A DNA stretch of 64,000 nucleotides, from the NCBI GenBank assembly GCA_949126835.1, contig OX421497.1, positions 26,267,612 through 26,331,611 on the forward strand, written 5' to 3'. Position numbers and translations under genes: made by a program. The notes below the pieces were generated by a model. The model saw nothing but the letters and a program-made list of their open reading frames with translations. It ran no database searches and was not told where the DNA came from. The stretch's first letter is position 1. Each line of letters starts with the position of its first letter. Below, piece by piece: positions 60,074 through 64,000 of the stretch. This stretch comes from Anisus vortex (lineage: Eukaryota > Mollusca > Gastropoda > Planorbidae).

Positions 60074-61043
60074 TAGGGATGTTAAAACCGGTTTCTTTTT
60101 AAAACCGGTTTTCGGTTCTATAATACCGGTTAAAAACCGGATTTCGATTCTCTCCCCCCCCCCCCTCGCAATGTCACAAGTCACAGGCCGGAAAGACAAA
60201 TGTGCGTAGTTTTGTAGGGGTATTTGAAAAATAGTTCAAACTTATTAAGTATTTGCAGAGCATTCAAGAGGTTGATTTGTGTGAATACATTATGATTTTG
60301 TACACTTTACCATAACATTCTTTAGAAATAAAAAAAATATGGCCTAATTGATTAAAACCGATAATAGCTTTCAATAGTGATCATTTGTGCACCGTGGACT
60401 TAGACTTGTGAAATAATGTATTGAATATGATCACGTAGCACAAATCAAACGTCAAAAGAATATGTAATTAAATGCTGCCGTTAATAATAAGCACAGACGC
60501 GGTGTCTAGCCGAATTGTTGAAGGTCACAGGACAAAACTAATTTGCGTCTCTCCAATCTCCATTGCGTACATCAAAGAGTCGTCGTCGGCATCCGTCCGT
60601 CTCGAGAGACGATGGTGTAGCATCATGGGTGAGGTATCCAACTGCACCGCCAAGAATAGCTGTGTAGGCCAACTCGGGAGGGGCAATCCCTGCCGCACTT
60701 GAAGCACATCAAAGAGTAGCGCACATCTAAAAGATGAGCCGAAATTTGGTTTGATGTTGTTTTTATCGCAAGCCATAGTTGGTATTTGGAGAAAAACAAA
60801 TAAACACAATATCTAAGACTAAATAGTGTTAGCAAGGCATTTCAATAATTGTTTGGCGTGAATACAACTTTTGTTTTTAAAAATATTTCCGTCAGAACCA
60901 ATAAAAAAAAATAATAAAGGGTGTGCTACTTGAAGTAATGACTACCTTCCAGTCAACAAACCGAAATCCGGTTTTAAAAATCAAAACCGGTTTTCAGATT
61001 CAAAACCGGAATCCGGTATTCCGGTTTTCGTTTAACATCCCTA
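60074..61043. mobile_element. hAT-type non-autonomous element, 970 bp, perfect 8-bp target duplication
   Basis: Ends are TAGGGATGTTAAA and TTTAACATCCCTA. They are flanked on both sides by TCTACAAG (60066-60073 and 61044-61051), a perfect 8-bp duplication. Both subterminal regions are crowded with ACCGG words in direct and inverted orientation, as often seen for transposase binding sites. The interior has short frames but no recognisable transposase. The terminus sequence differs from the CAGGGGTCGGCAACC family, so it is a separate hAT lineage. Confidence 0.88.
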
Positions 61044-63244
61044 TCTACAAGCTTATGTAGCGCCCCAGGGCAAAAGTTTCAGCGCCGCCCGCTTGCATTC
61101 TGTAACTGCTTGTTAAGTGCCATATTTGCATTACTTAGACTACGTTTGCCGCTCCCCCCCCTAAAAGTCGCCCCCGGGCATATGCCTCCCTCTGCCCTTC
61201 CCTATGTGAGGGCACTGTTTCTACCTCTTCTGTGCCGAGCGGGATAGGCTGTGACCTTCCACTGGTTCCTTAATGGGCAGTCTGTATCATGAAAACTTCT
61301 GTTCTAATCAAAGAATGTGCCACCACTGTGGCCATGTTTAGCGCCCATTTATAGTTTATTTGTTTATAGATAATCTTTTTAACGCGGCGTAACAATTAAT
61401 TATTTAAGTTACAACTTATTGTATTAATGTATAAAATCAGAATTTATTATTGCATTTAATTTCTTTTAAAAAAACAACATGGACAACAATTTTCATTTGT
61501 AAACGTGTTTTTAAGTTTTTTTTCTTCATTATTGTAAACCACGATCAATATGATTCATGTATATTACTCATCATATTAAATGGTTTACTTTTATGTCTTT
61601 TTGTATTTTTGCTACGTGTGAGTTATGCAGCTTGCTTGTCGATGTTTATCTAAGCACCATACACCCAATGATGCAGGCAAGCTGTGGCGGGGTAGCACTT
61701 TACTGTCCGATGGCTGCTCGGCTTGAGGCAGGCAGTAGCTATCCAATGGAGCTAAAAAGCCCCTCCTACCGTCAAGAGTGGTCCCTGGCGTTCCACCCTA
61801 CGCCAATCGGCCATGAACTTATAACCGGTGACTACCACGCTCCGTGTTGTTTCTGTGACATTCCTGTCGCAATGAAGTGACCTCTTCATTTATTAGGGAA
61901 AAGCCTGGGCCAATATTAGCGGGTCCTGGGCTGCCCAGGCGACAAGAACCGCCTCTCTACCATGCTGGCAGGGTCCAAAGGGATGGGTAACCATCACAGT
62001 TTGGGGCCAGGTGGCTGCAGGAGTTTGTCGGAAAGCAGAGGTTATACCACTTGTAGCGTGGCGGGCACTCTACGTGGTTATTTGGCTCGTGTAGAGGCTA
62101 ATTATTGTGATGTCACAGTGAAGTTTGGGCCTTAGAATTATTTATATTTTAGTCCGTTATCCCGCTTGGCTGGCGGGTACTGTAAGCCTATTGAATAGAG
62201 TAATTTTTACTACTATATGACACGAGTGCTAATATATGAGCAGACACAAGAACAATGATTGATTCAATGCTGGGATGAGTTTCAAATACTGTTTATTTAG
62301 GCATAAACGATAGATAGCAGAAGTTAATCCACAACACAAATTTACAGTGTAAACAGTATATATACAAAAGCTCTTTGATACCATACATCCCGACGAGGGC
62401 TGTTGCGTATGTGTCAGTTTACGGGGGAAGAGTTTCCCTGGCCACCTGGGCCGACTGTAATAGATTTCGCGTGTAGACGCAATTTGCTTATCTTGACCAG
62501 TGGTCAGTAGCCGAGAGGGGGATCAAAGGGAGGGCTTGGCGAGGGTGGGGGGGGGTTTAGACTGTACATACAAGGGGAGTGTAAACATGTTAAATATATA
62601 CAAGGGCAGATAACTAAGCTTGTATAATAATATAAGGAATATGTATATATTGATGCATGTACAACGGTTATAGAAGAGAGTAAGTACATTCATATATACA
62701 AAATAAAGATACAGGATACAAATACAGTCACACATTCTTCATTCATTGGTGAGCACCGCAATGAGCCAGGATTAATTGTAGTTTATAGGTTGGAGCCATA
62801 GTGAATTAGTGCCATGGCACCAGGCTGAGCGCTGGCGCTTCTAGTGAGTTTACCACACCACTGTCCAACCGCCTACGGGGCTCCACTCCGGATTTTCTGT
62901 CAGGGTTTACTCCCTTAGCCTTAGTCCTTCCCAGGACGTGCACAAGGCAGTGCGGCTATTAACCTATAGCAAGGGGTTTGGTTTGTGGGCAGCAGGGCGT
63001 GTCCGTACGCCGACGGGCCATGCCTGCCTCACATCTAGTGGCCAAACCTCCTCCGAGATCCTTGCAGTTCAGCCTGGAGCCTCGCAGCTCCAGTGTACAT
63101 CTGCCTCCACGAGGAGGTACTGCATAGGACTTGTTGTGGAGAGGCTATATACTGGCAAGAGAGACTTACTAATTGCACTCCTTTTACAGTTTACACTGCT
63201 AGCCAGCGGTTACAGCTAACATAGTGCTGTCACACTAGACGCAT
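61044..63244. other. GC-richer repeat-derived sequence, no confident gene
   Basis: Segments at about 61052-61260, 61660-62140 and 62755-63222 are GC-richer, with sharp changes to AT-rich flanks. They look like pieces of larger repeats, perhaps retrotransposon leaders. Open frames at 61557-61880 and 62938-63219 have no recognisable domains. A G-run lies near 62550. Confidence 0.4.
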
Positions 63245-64000
63245 CACACAGCCATTTAGCAGTGACTTCAATGCAAGAGTCGGCTCTGATGGTGATGCAT
63301 GGCCAAACTGGAGTAGGCACAATAAATGACAACGGACAATGCCTGCTGGATTTTTGCAGTGCTCATGGACTTTGTGTAACAAATACATACGGTACTTCTT
63401 TGGCAGAGACTCCCACAAGGTGTCGTGGCGCCATCCACGTTCAAAACGATGGCATCAGCTAGATCTCTGCATCACTCGGAGGACAGACCTAAAACGTGTT
63501 CTTCACACCCGCTCATACCATAGCGCAGACTGTAACACAGATCACTCGCTGGTGGTCAGTAAGGTCAAACTAACGATTAAAAAAACGTACAGTGCCAGCC
63601 AACTTAGGCTTAAGCGTATAAATACAAGACAAGTGAACGACCCAACCAAATCCGAGCTTTTCTGTGAAATACTGAAGGAATCAATCAGCCCACAGGACGG
63701 AGTAGAGACAAACGGCATCACTGCCAGGTGGGAAAAACTGAGAGATGAAATCTATAACACAGCACTAAATGCCTTTGGCCCACAAGAGAGAAGACATGTT
63801 GACTGGTTTGATGCAAACATCAAACGGATGGAGCCTGTTATAGAAAAGAAAAGGACAGCGCACTTGACTTACAAGGCGAACCCTTGTCCGGAGACCTTGC
63901 TAGACCTTAGGACTGCTAACAAGAAAAGCAAGCAAACTGCTCGACAATGCGCCAATGAGTTCTGGAGAGATATGTGCAACAATATGCAACAGAGTTTGAC
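63245..64000 (+). pseudogene. 5'-truncated LINE: APE-type endonuclease C-terminal part, runs off the window
   Basis: Near 63261 the + strand reads DFNARVGSDGDAW, the conserved GDFN-type motif of LINE endonucleases. It then shifts frame to GVGTINDNGQCLLDFCSAHG and NT, and shifts back to FFGRDSHKVSWRHPRSKRWH, followed by SADCNTDHSLV. The DH is the conserved C-terminal catalytic motif. From about 63400 one frame stays open to the window end. It includes WFDANIKRMEP and other helical sequence that normally links endonuclease to reverse transcriptase. The N-terminal half of the endonuclease is missing. With two frameshifts it is a broken copy; the RT lies beyond the window. The clade is not determined. 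Confidence 0.8.

Noticed and set aside
60472..60809. Overlapping + and minus frames inside the hAT element
   Set aside because: Short, overlapping, without transposase motifs; treated as interior of a non-autonomous element.

Overview
This window looks like non-coding, repeat-dense DNA from an animal genome. The most likely source is a lophotrochozoan, probably a gastropod mollusc. That is an inference from the mix seen here: AT-rich sequence with very frequent microsatellites and minisatellites, a tRNA-type SINE in several copies, hAT-type and TTAA-type miniature elements, LINE fragments and a Ty3/gypsy-type LTR retrotransposon. I found no convincing host protein-coding gene, rRNA or tRNA gene. 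Most open frames are by-products of tandem repeats or pyrimidine tracts.

Layout. 1-5.1 kb: purine-rich sequence and a 32/33-bp minisatellite. 5.1-6.7 kb: a homogeneous 31-bp array of 52 copies. 6.7-11.8 kb: AT-rich sequence with a TTAA-flanked miniature element and a 0.75-kb polypyrimidine tract. 11.85-19.2 kb: a TATC/AT microsatellite split by a 6.9-kb LTR retrotransposon with identical 1,037-bp LTRs. 19.2-26.3 kb: a LINE 3' fragment, a GC-rich island and a second, inverted TTAA element. 26.3-30.0 kb: a 3.6-kb array of 42- and 39-bp monomers with higher-order structure. 30-38 kb: tRNA-type SINE copies, a small hAT MITE and a 16-bp array. 40.4-41.4 kb: a 56-bp array. 41.6-44.2 kb: one hAT element nested in another, with a transposase remnant. 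44.8-55.8 kb: a SINE, two short hAT MITEs, a LINE 3' end and 46-, 36/34- and 43/44-bp arrays. 57.4-61 kb: a 36-bp array at a hAT terminus and a 970-bp hAT element with a perfect 8-bp target duplication. 61-64 kb: GC-richer repeat sequence, then a 5'-truncated LINE (endonuclease region) that runs off the window.

The most informative element is the LTR retrotransposon. Its open frame runs gag, zinc knuckle, protease, integrase with a GPY/F module, and only then the sequence that normally leads into reverse transcriptase. After a large internal deletion comes the last stretch of RNase H. The parental element therefore had integrase upstream of reverse transcriptase, the order known from Gmr1-type Ty3/gypsy elements and not the usual gypsy order. 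This copy lacks its own reverse transcriptase and RNase H and has an in-frame stop, yet its LTRs look identical. That suggests recent insertion, perhaps with help in trans from a complete relative.

All calls were made by reading. No homology search was possible, so family names rest on motifs, termini and target-site duplications.
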